NCBI RefSeq assembly: GCF_002394865.1
Contig: NZ_DGUZ01000023.1
Span: 1 to 64,000 of the forward strand
Length of the DNA: 64,000 nucleotides
Origin: Fibrobacter sp. UBA4297
Lineage (GTDB): Bacteria > Fibrobacterota > Fibrobacteria > Fibrobacterales > Fibrobacteraceae
Reading direction: 5' to 3'
Every line of letters starts with the position of its first letter. Positions within the stretch are counted from its first letter, which is position 1. The position numbers and the translations under genes are program-made. Shown in pieces: positions 35,928 to 44,348 of the stretch. The notes under the pieces were generated by a model, which saw only the letters and a program-made list of their open reading frames with translations, was not told the DNA's origin and made no database searches.

Positions 35928-35963
35928 AAAAAAGGCCTTGCGGCGGGATGCCACAGGGCCTTC
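35928..35963 (-). terminator. Terminator after the small FISUMP gene
   Basis: On the minus strand GGCC-TGTGGC pairs with GCCGCA-GGCC around a five-base loop and is followed by six T residues. Confidence 0.75.
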
Positions 35964-35993
35964 TTGTTATGATTCAGCTAAGAGGATTGATTA

Positions 35994-36026
35994 GGGAGGT
36001 GCCTGCTCGGGGGCAGGCATGACAAA
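35994..36026 (+). repeat. REP-like palindrome
   Basis: GGAGGTGCCTGC-TCGG-GGGCAGGCATGACA: same frame as the other CCCGC/GCGGG palindromes (GGAGAT stem ATGACA). Lies just 3' of the small FISUMP stop. Confidence 0.75.
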
Positions 36027-36034
36027 TTTTAGCG

Positions 36035-36559
36035 CTATTTTACTTTCACGCAGCGGACGGAGGCAGCGATGGTCTTGTTGTAATGTTCGTACGTTACTTT
36101 ATCCTGTACGCGGACCATCACAGCGCGGGATTCGTCGAATGCATCAGCAGTCCAGAAGCTTGCACTCACGTTTTCGTCGGCAAACTTGCCATCGTAATAG
36201 CGGAAGCCATCCTTGCCGATGTTGAGCGCCTTGAGGTCAGCCTTTTCAAAGTCTGCCTGTTTCGGGAGTTCCCAGCCTGTGGGGCATGCGTCATTGGCGG
36301 ATTTCCAATCGTAGAGGCGGCCATACTTTTTGCAGTTGTCGAGGTTATTGCCGTAGCAGTAACTGGAATCAAAATTCAGAAGGTTGGCGTTTTCAGCCAT
36401 CCACACGCGGCCACCCGTTTCAACGGTGGAATAGGTCTGGCCTTGGCATTTGAGCGTCTTGGCGGATTCATCGTAATGGCAGTTTTCAACTTTTTCGCAT
36501 GCAGTAAATGCAATGGCGGTGACAAAAAGAGCCAATACGGCAACGAACTTGAACTTCAT
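36035..36559 (-). CDS. Small FISUMP-domain lipoprotein
   Basis: A 174-residue lipoprotein (signal with AIAFTAC lipobox, Cys20). The mature part is essentially one Fibrobacter major paralogous domain (TIGR02145): YSTVETGGRVWMAENANLL, CYGNNLDNCKKYGRLYDWKSA, CPTGWELPKQADFEKA and the closing ASVRCVKVK. It lacks the N-terminal beta-domain of the large FISUMP proteins and so shows the minimal unit. Start at 36559 has a strong SD (AAGGAG). The domain's function is unknown; related fibrobacter-type lectin/FGE-like folds bind surfaces or substrates. Own promoter (TAAATTTG) and terminator: monocistronic. Confidence 0.88.
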   Translation of the reverse strand: MKFKFVAVLALFVTAIAFTACEKVENCHYDESAKTLKCQGQTYSTVETGGRVWMAENANLLNFDSSYCYGNNLDNCKKYGRLYDWKSANDACPTGWELPKQADFEKADLKALNIGKDGFRYYDGKFADENVSASFWTADAFDESRAVMVRVQDKVTYEHYNKTIAASVRCVKVK

Positions 36560-36619
36560 ATGTTCAATCTCCTTAAGATTGTTTTTTTTGAATTTTTCAA
36601 GAGCTCTTTTTTTCGGCTC

Positions 36620-36627
36620 CAAATTTA
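36620..36627 (-). promoter_or_regulatory. FCB-type -7 box TAAATTTG upstream of the small FISUMP gene
   Basis: Matches TAnnTTTG on the minus strand, giving a leader of about 55 bases that contains the SD. Confidence 0.45.
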
Positions 36628-36668
36628 GATGGAATTAGCCCTCTTGACTAATACTTTCTTTCAATAAG

Positions 36669-36691
36669 ATTCATAATTAAAAATTATGAAT
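36669..36691. promoter_or_regulatory. Perfect 10-3-10 palindrome upstream of the small FISUMP promoter
   Basis: ATTCATAATT, AAA, AATTATGAAT: a 23-base palindrome about 42 bases upstream of the TAAATTTG box. Shape fits a dimeric regulator site; AT content makes a stable RNA hairpin less likely. Confidence 0.45.
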
Positions 36692-36705
36692 TAGTTTTTT
36701 TCTAT

Positions 36706-36739
36706 AAGGAGATTCCCGCTCGGTGGCGGGAATGACAAT
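36706..36739 (+). repeat. REP-like palindrome
   Basis: AAGGAGATTCCCGC-TCGGTG-GCGGGAATGACA, directly adjacent to the stop codon of the GGGP-synthase homologue. Confidence 0.8.
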
Positions 36740-36740
36740 G

Positions 36741-37496
36741 CTAGCCTTTCACGTGAATTGCAGAGGCGAATTCTTTCAAGAGTGCAGGGTCGTTGACCTT
36801 TTCCCAGAGGGTGCCTGTCACAATGATCTGGGCGCCGGCGGCAACGCGGACGGCTGCAGTCTGCGGGTCCTTGATGCCACCACCGGTGATGATGGTCATT
36901 TCGGTTGCTTTACGGGTATAGGCGATGTGTTCGACCGGCACGGGTTCTTCGGCGCCACTTCCGGCTTCGAGGTAAACGTAACGCATGCCCATGAGTTCTG
37001 CGGCGATGGAATTCACCATGCTGAGCTTCGGCTTGTTTGCAGGCACAGGCATCGTATTGCTGATGTACTCGACCGTCGTGCGCTTGCCACTGTTGATGAG
37101 CTGGTAGGCCGTCGGGATAGCTTCCATGTTGAGCGCACGCACAAGAGCGCCACCGCGCACCTGTTCGTCAATGAGGTAGTTCGGATTGCGACCACTCACG
37201 AGCGTCATGAAAAGCATGGCATCAAAGCCTGGAACCACCTGAGAAGCGCCACCCGGGAAAAGAATCACCGGCAAGTCGACTGCGGCCTTAAGGGCTGCGA
37301 CCTGTTTCGGGAGCGTAAAATTGCCGAGGTAAGAACCGCCAACCAAGAGCAAGTCCGCACCGTTTTCTGCAGCCATCGTGCCAGCCTTGACAAAGGCGGC
37401 TTCGTCCGAAGTATCCGGATCCAAGAGCACAGCAAAAAGTGCACCGCGCTTTTCGATATCAGCATTCAAACGGAGTTCAGTCTTACCAGGTTTCAT
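36741..37496 (-). CDS. Geranylgeranylglyceryl/heptaprenylglyceryl phosphate synthase family protein
   Basis: A 251-residue TIM-barrel protein. LFAVLLDPDTSDEAAF (residues 20-35), ADLLLVGGSYLG, PVILFPGGASQVVPGFDAMLFMTLVSGRNPNYLI, YVYLEAGSGAEEPV and TIITGGGIKDPQTA are the conserved beta-strand ends of GGGP synthases, binding glycerol-1-phosphate and prenyl diphosphate. The length and extra segments fit the group II enzymes known from archaea and Bacteroidetes-like bacteria. The reaction forms the ether bond of archaeal-type lipids; the bacterial product is not established here. Promoter TATCTTTAC at 37532-37540 and SD AAAGGA precede it; monocistronic. Confidence 0.9.
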   Translation of the reverse strand: MKPGKTELRLNADIEKRGALFAVLLDPDTSDEAAFVKAGTMAAENGADLLLVGGSYLGNFTLPKQVAALKAAVDLPVILFPGGASQVVPGFDAMLFMTLVSGRNPNYLIDEQVRGGALVRALNMEAIPTAYQLINSGKRTTVEYISNTMPVPANKPKLSMVNSIAAELMGMRYVYLEAGSGAEEPVPVEHIAYTRKATEMTIITGGGIKDPQTAAVRVAAGAQIIVTGTLWEKVNDPALLKEFASAIHVKG

Positions 37497-37531
37497 AACA
37501 ATTCCTTTTCACACATAATGCGCTAGATAGA

Positions 37532-37540
37532 GTAAAGATA
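37532..37540 (-). promoter_or_regulatory. FCB-type -7 box of the GGGP-synthase gene
   Basis: Minus-strand TATCTTTAC, close to TAnnTTTG, about 36 bases before the ATG, leaving room for the SD. Confidence 0.45.
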
Positions 37541-37551
37541 CAATATTTCCA

Positions 37552-37583
37552 CAAGGAGATTCCCGCTCGGAGGCGGGAATGAC
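37552..37583 (+). repeat. REP-like palindrome
   Basis: AAGGAGATTCCCGC-TCGGAG-GCGGGAATGACA, immediately next to the terminator of the first FISUMP module. Confidence 0.8.
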
Positions 37584-37584
37584 A

Positions 37585-37614
37585 AGAAAAAAGAAGGCGG
37601 GCCGAAGCCCGTCT
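37585..37614 (-). terminator. Terminator of FISUMP module 1
   Basis: Minus-strand GACGGGC-TTCG-GCCCGCC followed by TTCTTTTTT. Nearly the same hairpin closes modules 2 and 3 (42509 and 46548). Confidence 0.85.
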
Positions 37615-37650
37615 CCTGTCCCTCATTTCCTCCTACTCACACACGAGGGA

Positions 37651-39426
37651 TCAATTTTTCATGCAGCGGACAAAAGATATCATAACGCCAATGCCACTCA
37701 AAGCATCATGATGAGCCACCTGATAAGCCCAAGACCACATCCAAACAGTAAACTCAGAAAGAGATTCAGGGAGTGTCGCAAAATAAATATTGCTTTTCCC
37801 TAAAAAATCAATTGGCTCGTCTACTTGACCTATAGATTTCAGCGCTAAGCCCGAAGGATCCCAAAACGGAGAATCTCCCAAATACACGCTACCCAGATGT
37901 GTCCACAGAGTATTCCATTCTTCAGCTGATGGGATATGCCATCCGTCTGGGCAAATTCCTTGGACATGACCGTTAGCAGTCTCAACAGAATCAGCCCATG
38001 CCGTAATTTTTTGTTCATTCACAGAAGTGTAGTAACAGGTTTCCCGAATCTGATTAGAATCAATAACCACCGGACCTTCGCCATGCCAACGCCGATATTT
38101 GACATAGTCCGCCACACACGTATCAAAAGCATTTTCCACTAAAAAAGTTGTATCTAACGCCAACGCATCAATAACCCTGTACAACCCGCCATAAACGCCA
38201 CAGCCCGATGATTCTGCAGAGCGAACACCTTCCATATTACGGACACTCACATTGGGATTTTCCGGATTAACATCAATACACAATTCCTTATGCACATTAT
38301 CGCCATAGTCCAGGTTTTCCGCCATCACGGTCAGTGTCGAATCACCAATGTTATATGTAACCGTCTTGTACGTTTTTCCATCACGATTATCTGTCATCGT
38401 CCCCGTGGTAAAATCCACTTTTTTAAATCCGTTTATTAATATTTTCCACTGGGTTCCATCACATTGAATACCATAATAACCATCATGAATTTCGTAACTG
38501 ACACCTTCTTTTTCTGCAGTACATTTACCAAAGCCTTTCAATGCCGACAAGAAATTTAGCGCAAGAACCATATGATTGTACGAATAACGGTAATAATCCG
38601 CCCAGCCAATGGCTTCGTAATATTCATAAGGAAGTTCCAAGCCATAACCGCTAGTACTTATCTCTTCAGAAGCCCAATTAACAAGAGCATCCATAGACCT
38701 GCTATCAATATTTCTAAATACCCCACTTTGGCCAAAAGCTACCGTCACCGAATCTACCAAAATATACGGGAAAAACCACCCTGCAAAATTCAAGTACTCT
38801 TGGGTTCGTTCATCGTCTTTTTTATCGAAATCCGGCGATTCATCATACAAGCCAAAGGCATCTAAAACTTCACGCTTTGCTTGAGCTTGGGCATCATCGA
38901 AATACATTCCAGACTGCACCAAATGACGCAAACGGAAACTTTCAAGATAAGTGAGCATATTGACTCTCACGCTATTTGTTTTCCGTACATCAACTATCAA
39001 CCTAGGATTTATTTTCAAATACGAATCTTCCACCGGCTCCACTTCAATCATCACATACGGGCTTTTTAGCGATACGCTGTCAAAACTAAAGTTTCCATTC
39101 GTATCGAGGACAAACCGCCTCCAAATGGTTCCCGTAGTATCAAGCGTAACCGAATCCAGCTCATACATCCTCACTTTGGATGCCAATTCGTAACTATGAA
39201 ATTCGTATTTCTGGCCATTGTCCATTCGCGTTAAACTAACTGCACGGCCTTCTACATGGGCACAGTTCAAGTTTACAACCATGGTCGTTTGGGCGGAACC
39301 GCCTTCAGATTCTATTTGAGGTGAGGCAATCGGCGCTACAGCATTAGTATCGTCATTAGAACAAGCTAAAAGCATAAGCGATAATGTGATGCAACCACAA
39401 AATATTTTCTTATTCCAGCTAAACAT
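37651..39426 (-). CDS. Large FISUMP-domain lipoprotein (module 1, distal)
   Basis: A 591-residue lipoprotein (lipobox LLAC). N-terminal 40-200: a beta-rich region with GQKYEFHSYELASKVRMYELDSVTLDTTGTIWRRFVLD-type segments and SPYVMIEVEP, then a helical SVRVNMLTYLESFRLRHLV..FDDAQAQAKREVLDAFGLYD region, shared with its paralogues. Near 325-355 a CTAEKEG...Y..QC..TQWKI segment, and from about 365 the FISUMP domain: TMTDNRDGKTYKTVTYNIG, AENLDYG, CPDGWHIPSAEEWNTLW and the closing VRCMKN. Likely displayed on the outer membrane. Follows its paralogue after eight bases; GGGGGAAG serves as SD. Confidence 0.9.
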   Translation of the reverse strand: MFSWNKKIFCGCITLSLMLLACSNDDTNAVAPIASPQIESEGGSAQTTMVVNLNCAHVEGRAVSLTRMDNGQKYEFHSYELASKVRMYELDSVTLDTTGTIWRRFVLDTNGNFSFDSVSLKSPYVMIEVEPVEDSYLKINPRLIVDVRKTNSVRVNMLTYLESFRLRHLVQSGMYFDDAQAQAKREVLDAFGLYDESPDFDKKDDERTQEYLNFAGWFFPYILVDSVTVAFGQSGVFRNIDSRSMDALVNWASEEISTSGYGLELPYEYYEAIGWADYYRYSYNHMVLALNFLSALKGFGKCTAEKEGVSYEIHDGYYGIQCDGTQWKILINGFKKVDFTTGTMTDNRDGKTYKTVTYNIGDSTLTVMAENLDYGDNVHKELCIDVNPENPNVSVRNMEGVRSAESSGCGVYGGLYRVIDALALDTTFLVENAFDTCVADYVKYRRWHGEGPVVIDSNQIRETCYYTSVNEQKITAWADSVETANGHVQGICPDGWHIPSAEEWNTLWTHLGSVYLGDSPFWDPSGLALKSIGQVDEPIDFLGKSNIYFATLPESLSEFTVWMWSWAYQVAHHDALSGIGVMISFVRCMKN

Positions 39427-39434
39427 ACTTCCCC

Positions 39435-41426
39435 CTAATCCTTAATGCAGCGAACAAATAAATTTTCATAATAAGAATCAAACGAAACCACATCATAACT
39501 AAATGTATACGCAGTATTCATCCGCGGTATTGATTTGACGCGGCCCGCATAAGACAAATGCCTATCATTACTCGTTGAAATCATGATATACTCAGCTCTC
39601 TTTTTTTCAATTTTCAGAGAACGATTACCGCCCCATTCCATTGCAACCGTATTGTACAAATTAAAACCAAACGGATCTCCTATAGAAGGCGCAGCAAGCA
39701 AGAATGCAGCCTCGGCAGCAGAACGCCATCTTTGGTCAACGTATACAAAGATCGTTTCCCAGTCATCCAACGTGGGAATTCTCCAGCCATCCGGACACAC
39801 GCCCTGAGTCACGGCGAGACTATCCAAGTTCACCTTATTAATGTCAATAAACTTATACATATCGCTCATATACTGTTCGCAACGTTCCAAGATTTCGGCA
39901 TCATATACAACTCGTAAAGAATCGTAATTAACAGGAATGCCACCTCCATAGTATTCACATTTTTCAATGTCATATTCATCTGGTTCTTCTAATTCCGCAA
40001 TACATTTCGCGATATACGCAGAATCATACGGTATCGGAGTTGTCGAATAACGCGGAGACAAAGAATCAATACATTCCTGTATAGATTCAAATTCATTGCT
40101 TAGAACAGATTCATCAAGCCCCACGGCATCTAGCCAATTGTATTGACGGCCATAGATTGCGCAATTTTGTTCATTACCGTCGAGGCAACTTGTCTTTACA
40201 CCGCTATAATTAAGGTTCTCGGCCATCCAAGTTTGCGATTTATCGCCAAAGTCTATAGTTACAGTTTTGTAGACCTTGCCATCGCGAGCATCTGTCATCG
40301 TTCCAAAAGTATGAGGAACCTGTTCATAAGCAACATGCCAACTTCCTGAACGGCAGGCTATATTGAATTTTGCATTTGACGACACATAAACCCCTTCAGT
40401 AACATCTACGACAGTGCCTTCCAATTCAGAAGTACATTGTCCAGATCCAAGCACTACAGACATCATCCCCGCAAGGTATTTTTCATAAAGCAGCATTGCT
40501 TGGTATTCCCTTGCCACTTGTGGCCCCATGTTATCATAGACACCCTGCGGAATACTCAGTTTAAACTTCAAATCGTTAACGGCTCTCATCACTCCGTTTT
40601 TCACGGTATTTTTTTCTCTCATGAAAGAACCCGTCTGTTCAAACGATTTCGAAATAGAGGCCTCCACCTTAGAGTCTCCATTAGCATATGGATCAACCAT
40701 GACTTTAACAAATACCGACTGCATCGCGTAATAATCAAGTCCCGAAACATCCAAACTGTCGAAAGTAATTCCATAAAGACCAAAAGCTTCTAGAATTTCT
40801 CGTTTCGCCTGTGCCATCGCATCCGCAAAATCATTTCCAATCAACATCAGGACTCGTGCACGATAGGCTATTAAATCAGAGAAAACGTCAACAGTAACAG
40901 GCGTTGTATCCCGGACATCAATAAAGGCATTTAAGCTAAGCGCATCGCCACTTCCATCGCCTCCGCATCCATAAAAATCACAATCAACGCTCACGGTTAA
41001 CGATTTCTGTGCAACAGCCGTAATCCAGACATACGGAGACTTTAGCGTCACGCCCTGGATGTTGAACAAGCCGCCATCATTATCAATCGTATCGGCATAA
41101 GACACGCCCGTTTTTTCAAGCGAATCCCCATCAAGTTCATAAAGAGTCACAATGGAGCCCTTCGGCATTCCACCAATAGACAGTCCCACTTCTGGTTTTG
41201 AAGTATCCAAAGGCTCCTGCCGCACACTTGCCAAAGCAAGGCCCTTCACCGTAATATTTTCAAGTGAAGCCGTTTCTTCCGTAGAACCACCCTCATGCGC
41301 CAACGGAGAATGATTAACTTCTTCGGAACAGCCTACATACATCATAAGAAGAGCAAACGCCATAACCAAACAGAACGCAGCTCCAATAAAATCTCGCAAC
41401 AGCGAATTTTGTCTTGAATGTTTCAT
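39435..41426 (-). CDS. Large FISUMP-domain lipoprotein (module 1, proximal)
   Basis: A 663-residue lipoprotein (long signal, lipobox YVGC). Same order as its neighbours: N-terminal beta domain (GSIVTLYELDGDSLEKTGVSYADTIDNDGG, SPYVWIT), helical VTVDVFSDLIAYRARVLMLIGNDFADAMAQAKREILEAFGLYG, CTSELEG..CRSGSWHV segment, then the FISUMP domain with TMTDARDGKVYKTVTIDFGDKS, WMAENLNYSG, CPDGWRIPTLDDWETIF and VRCIKD. A cysteine-rich insert (about 455-520, CIAELEEPDEYDIEKCEYYGGG) is specific to this copy. SD TTAGGAGGA, nine bases after the regulator stop. Confidence 0.9.
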   Translation of the reverse strand: MKHSRQNSLLRDFIGAAFCLVMAFALLMMYVGCSEEVNHSPLAHEGGSTEETASLENITVKGLALASVRQEPLDTSKPEVGLSIGGMPKGSIVTLYELDGDSLEKTGVSYADTIDNDGGLFNIQGVTLKSPYVWITAVAQKSLTVSVDCDFYGCGGDGSGDALSLNAFIDVRDTTPVTVDVFSDLIAYRARVLMLIGNDFADAMAQAKREILEAFGLYGITFDSLDVSGLDYYAMQSVFVKVMVDPYANGDSKVEASISKSFEQTGSFMREKNTVKNGVMRAVNDLKFKLSIPQGVYDNMGPQVAREYQAMLLYEKYLAGMMSVVLGSGQCTSELEGTVVDVTEGVYVSSNAKFNIACRSGSWHVAYEQVPHTFGTMTDARDGKVYKTVTIDFGDKSQTWMAENLNYSGVKTSCLDGNEQNCAIYGRQYNWLDAVGLDESVLSNEFESIQECIDSLSPRYSTTPIPYDSAYIAKCIAELEEPDEYDIEKCEYYGGGIPVNYDSLRVVYDAEILERCEQYMSDMYKFIDINKVNLDSLAVTQGVCPDGWRIPTLDDWETIFVYVDQRWRSAAEAAFLLAAPSIGDPFGFNLYNTVAMEWGGNRSLKIEKKRAEYIMISTSNDRHLSYAGRVKSIPRMNTAYTFSYDVVSFDSYYENLFVRCIKD

Positions 41427-41435
41427 GATATCCTC

Positions 41436-42266
41436 CTAACCCTTTTTAACACTCTTTTTTGTCAACGGGAAAAACTGAACGTTTAGTCGGTAGACCTCGT
41501 CCGTTTCGTCATCGCGCGTGGCAATCGCAATGATGCGCTTGCGGAATGCAGCGATTTCCTCAACAATTTCATCGTAAGCAGATTGCGTGATACCGAGCGT
41601 GAGGCCAGAAAAATGGCGTTGATCTTGCGGCACACCTTCAATAGTTTCAAGTGCGAACTCGCCCATCTGGCGATGCATTCCGCGAACAGCCACAGGAGTC
41701 ACATCCATAGGTCCTGTCGTTACGGATTTTTCAGTTTGGACATAATTGCCGTTTTCGTCTTTTTGCAACAAGTTCGCCTTGATCAAGAAACTCAGCGATT
41801 CAGAGACTTCGGCGGCAGTGATTTCCGGGCGGCAGGCTTTGGCAAGCGCAAGCGGTTTTGCGCCAGGCATGGCAGGGGCTAGTTCACGGAGTACCGGATT
41901 TTTCCAGCTATCAAAATAACGGAAGGAATCTCCCTCAAGGACTCTTACTTTATGGATGTCAGCGATAGCGAGCATTTTGTTGAAAATGGACTTTTTCTCT
42001 TCGTCCGTTTTCGCATGGTCGAACCTGACCATTTCGCAAAAGTAATCCAGTTCGTAATTTGCAAGGCCCATCGCAGATGCCACTTGACCTGCAGTTTCTT
42101 CGCTCAAGTTAGAGCGGCCTTCACTCACGTATTTTAGGAACACCGGCGACGAAAACCCTGCCGCCCGCGTAAAAGTTTGCCAAGTAAACGCGGATTTTGC
42201 CTTTTTCTCGGCGTAATAATCCGCGATGTACTGGTGATAGTTCGTGTACTCTAGTACATCCTTCAT
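41436..42266 (-). CDS. TIGR02147-family putative regulator (module 1)
   Basis: A 276-residue protein of the family that, after FISUMP, is the most expanded paralogue group in Fibrobacter. MKDVLEYTNYHQYIADYYAEKKAKSAFTWQTF is followed by a helix-turn-helix-like segment AAGFSSPVFLKYVSEGRSNLS, then a helical DUF4423-type domain with PVLRELAPAMPGAKPLALAKACRPEITAAEVSESLSFL and FALETIEGVPQDQRHFSGLTLGIT. The HTH suggests DNA binding; the rest may sense a signal. The ATG at 42266 has SD GGGAGGA and is followed in the operon by two FISUMP genes, its likely targets. Confidence 0.88.
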   Translation of the reverse strand: MKDVLEYTNYHQYIADYYAEKKAKSAFTWQTFTRAAGFSSPVFLKYVSEGRSNLSEETAGQVASAMGLANYELDYFCEMVRFDHAKTDEEKKSIFNKMLAIADIHKVRVLEGDSFRYFDSWKNPVLRELAPAMPGAKPLALAKACRPEITAAEVSESLSFLIKANLLQKDENGNYVQTEKSVTTGPMDVTPVAVRGMHRQMGEFALETIEGVPQDQRHFSGLTLGITQSAYDEIVEEIAAFRKRIIAIATRDDETDEVYRLNVQFFPLTKKSVKKG

Positions 42267-42324
42267 CGTATCCTCCCAACAAAACAACCTCTTGATCCGA
42301 AGACCCGTGTCGTTTCTAATTTGA

Positions 42325-42353
42325 AATATAACCTACAAAATCTAAAAAGTCAA
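42325..42353 (-). promoter_or_regulatory. Conserved promoter of module 1
   Basis: Minus-strand TTGACT, exactly 17 bases, TATATT. Modules 2 and 3 have TTGATT and TTGCAA with the same 17-base spacing and TATATT. The rest of the 312-base gap holds AT-rich DNA (ATTTTAAG-type stretches), a REP-like palindrome and the module 2 terminator; no gene. Confidence 0.8.
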
Positions 42354-42467
42354 TAGTTTTATGATAAATAATTTGTGATTTTAGAAAAATTTAAGCATTA
42401 TTATCAATTTTTATAAAAATCAAGCAATTTTAAGAATATAAACAAAATAACCACCATTTCTACAAAA

Positions 42468-42503
42468 CGAGATGCCGATCCCGCCACAAGGCCGGGATGA
42501 CAG
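42468..42503 (+). repeat. REP-like palindrome (CCGGGATGACA type)
   Basis: GAGATGCCGATCCCGC-CACAAG-GCCGGGATGACA, between the module 1 promoter and the module 2 terminator. Confidence 0.7.
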
Positions 42504-42508
42504 AGCAT

Positions 42509-42535
42509 AAAAAGAAGGCGGGGCGAACCCCGTCT
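42509..42535 (-). terminator. Terminator of FISUMP module 2
   Basis: Minus-strand GACGGGG-TTCG-CCCCGCC followed by TTCTTTTT; preceded by GTTAGGAGGAAAGGGAAG, identical before the module 3 terminator. Confidence 0.85.
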
Positions 42536-42578
42536 TCCCTTTCCTCCTAACAAATATTTTTTACTCGCTTAAAAAGGT

Positions 42579-44339
42579 TTAGTTTTTGATGCAGCGGACA
42601 TTCACTTCATCAAAAGGAGGTATATCACGTGCGCCTTCACTATATTGATATTTAGTCGGCATTCTAAATCCAAAGCCAGATCCGCTACCAAATCCACCAA
42701 AGAAAGCAACTTTAGATAAATGCAGATCCGTCACTGCAAAATGATTATAAAAATCTCCCATCCTTCCAGTCACATATATGCGGCCATTATCATCCATAGC
42801 AAGCCCACTTGAACTTTTCAAACCAAAACCTGTTGCAGTTTCATCATAAAGGACAGGCACTGCTTTAACATAATCGACCCCATACAGACTTCCCAAATTC
42901 TGCAACAAGGTTTTCCAGTCATTCGTAGTCGGTATACGCCAACCATCTGGACAAATTCCTTGATGCATATTCAAAGTTGACTGAAGCTCAGCATTGGCAT
43001 AATCATAATCCCAAAGTTCTTCGGAGCTTGTTCTTCCCGCATAACAGGCATCATAATCAAACTCGTTTGTCGAATCCAAGAGGCCCGCAAATGCTTTTCG
43101 ACATTCCAAGTTCAAATAAACCGTATCCCCTCGCAAACTAACCCAATATATATTCAAATCTTCCATCGAAACATCCATTGCATTCCACCACAAATATCGA
43201 CCGTATATTCTGCAAAGGCTTGCATTACTACGTGTTTGACATAAAGCGTGAGCGGAATCTGAATAAATAAGGTCTTCCGCCATCCAAGTCTGCGTGACAC
43301 CGCCCCAATTATACGTCACCGTCTTATAAGACTTGCCATCTCGATTATCCACCAACGAACCTTTTGTATATTCCACCGTTTTAAAGCCCATAGTCCACCT
43401 TCCAGAGCGACACACAACACTAACCGAATTCTCGCTATTAAGAATTCCAATTTCACCTACATCATTTTCGCGAGCTTCGGTACACTGCCCTAATCCATCA
43501 ATCTTAGCCAAGAAGCCAATTCTATAATCTATCATTTTCTTTAAATTCAGAAGATAACGTTCCAATTGAACGTTCCCCATGAATTCTTTGGGCGAAGCAT
43601 AATGGTAAGCAGCATCAAACCAATCAAGTCCCTTGCGAGCATCTTTTTCCGTGTATTGAATTAGCTTATTTACATAAGACAATTCAGAATTTTCATCAAA
43701 CATTTTTTCAAACGAGCCTAAGTCTTCGTATATTCCAAAGTCTTCAAGAATTTTGCGTTCAGCCATTTGATTCGCTTCAGCAAAGGTCTTTCCTTCGGCT
43801 ACATATTCTCGCAAAAGTGGAACTTTGGCGGTCGTCAACGAATTCACACTTATTTTTTCTTTTTTTCGCAAATCCACAATAGCACGAAGCTCTTTAGACG
43901 GGATCGTGTACGCAAGGCATTCAACACCCAAAGTTATCTGCGGAAGCAACAATCCACTTACATACTTGCACGTATCAAGGGAAGGCACAATTTCTTCAAT
44001 CAACACATAAGGGCTATTCAAATCAAGGCTATCAAACGCAAAATGTCCTTCATCGTCAATAATCGAATCCACAACAGAACGACCCGTCGTATCGAAAGTC
44101 AAGGAATCAAGTTCATAAACAATGATAGAACTCCCCTTAGGTGCAAGCATTGAATTTCCACGCGACGAAGAATCGACCATACTCAATTTCGGAAATACAT
44201 CACCCATTTGCCCCATTAAGGCATAGACACCTGTTTCCTCTTCGGCACCGCCCATTATACCAAGCGGTTTATTTTCGTCGGAACAGGCCACCAAAAGGAG
44301 CGCCATCAGCGCAGCCAAAGTAATTTTTGAATAATTCAT
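42579..44339 (-). CDS. Large FISUMP-domain lipoprotein (module 2)
   Basis: A 586-residue lipoprotein (lipobox LVAC, Cys19). After GGAEEETGVYALMGQMGDVFPKL, a motif shared with the module 3 protein, come the beta domain (SSIIVYELDSLTFDTTGRS, SPYVLIEEI), the helical KISVNSLTTAKVPLLREYVAEGKTFAEANQMAERKILEDFGIYED region, a CTEARENDVG..CRSGRWTMGF segment and the FISUMP domain (SLVDNRDGKSYKTVTYNWGG, TWMAEDLIYS, CPDGWRIPTTNDWKTLL, VRCIKN). N-terminal lipid anchor suggests surface or periplasmic display. SD TAGGAGGAAACC; nine bases after the regulator gene. Confidence 0.9.
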   Translation of the reverse strand: MNYSKITLAALMALLLVACSDENKPLGIMGGAEEETGVYALMGQMGDVFPKLSMVDSSSRGNSMLAPKGSSIIVYELDSLTFDTTGRSVVDSIIDDEGHFAFDSLDLNSPYVLIEEIVPSLDTCKYVSGLLLPQITLGVECLAYTIPSKELRAIVDLRKKEKISVNSLTTAKVPLLREYVAEGKTFAEANQMAERKILEDFGIYEDLGSFEKMFDENSELSYVNKLIQYTEKDARKGLDWFDAAYHYASPKEFMGNVQLERYLLNLKKMIDYRIGFLAKIDGLGQCTEARENDVGEIGILNSENSVSVVCRSGRWTMGFKTVEYTKGSLVDNRDGKSYKTVTYNWGGVTQTWMAEDLIYSDSAHALCQTRSNASLCRIYGRYLWWNAMDVSMEDLNIYWVSLRGDTVYLNLECRKAFAGLLDSTNEFDYDACYAGRTSSEELWDYDYANAELQSTLNMHQGICPDGWRIPTTNDWKTLLQNLGSLYGVDYVKAVPVLYDETATGFGLKSSSGLAMDDNGRIYVTGRMGDFYNHFAVTDLHLSKVAFFGGFGSGSGFGFRMPTKYQYSEGARDIPPFDEVNVRCIKN

Positions 44340-44348
44340 GGTTTCCTC

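Noticed and set aside
37610..37640. Short peptide gene after AGGAGGAA in the 3' flank of module 1
   Set aside because: The ATG present there reads through the terminator, and modules 2 and 3 have the same AGGAGG without an ATG.
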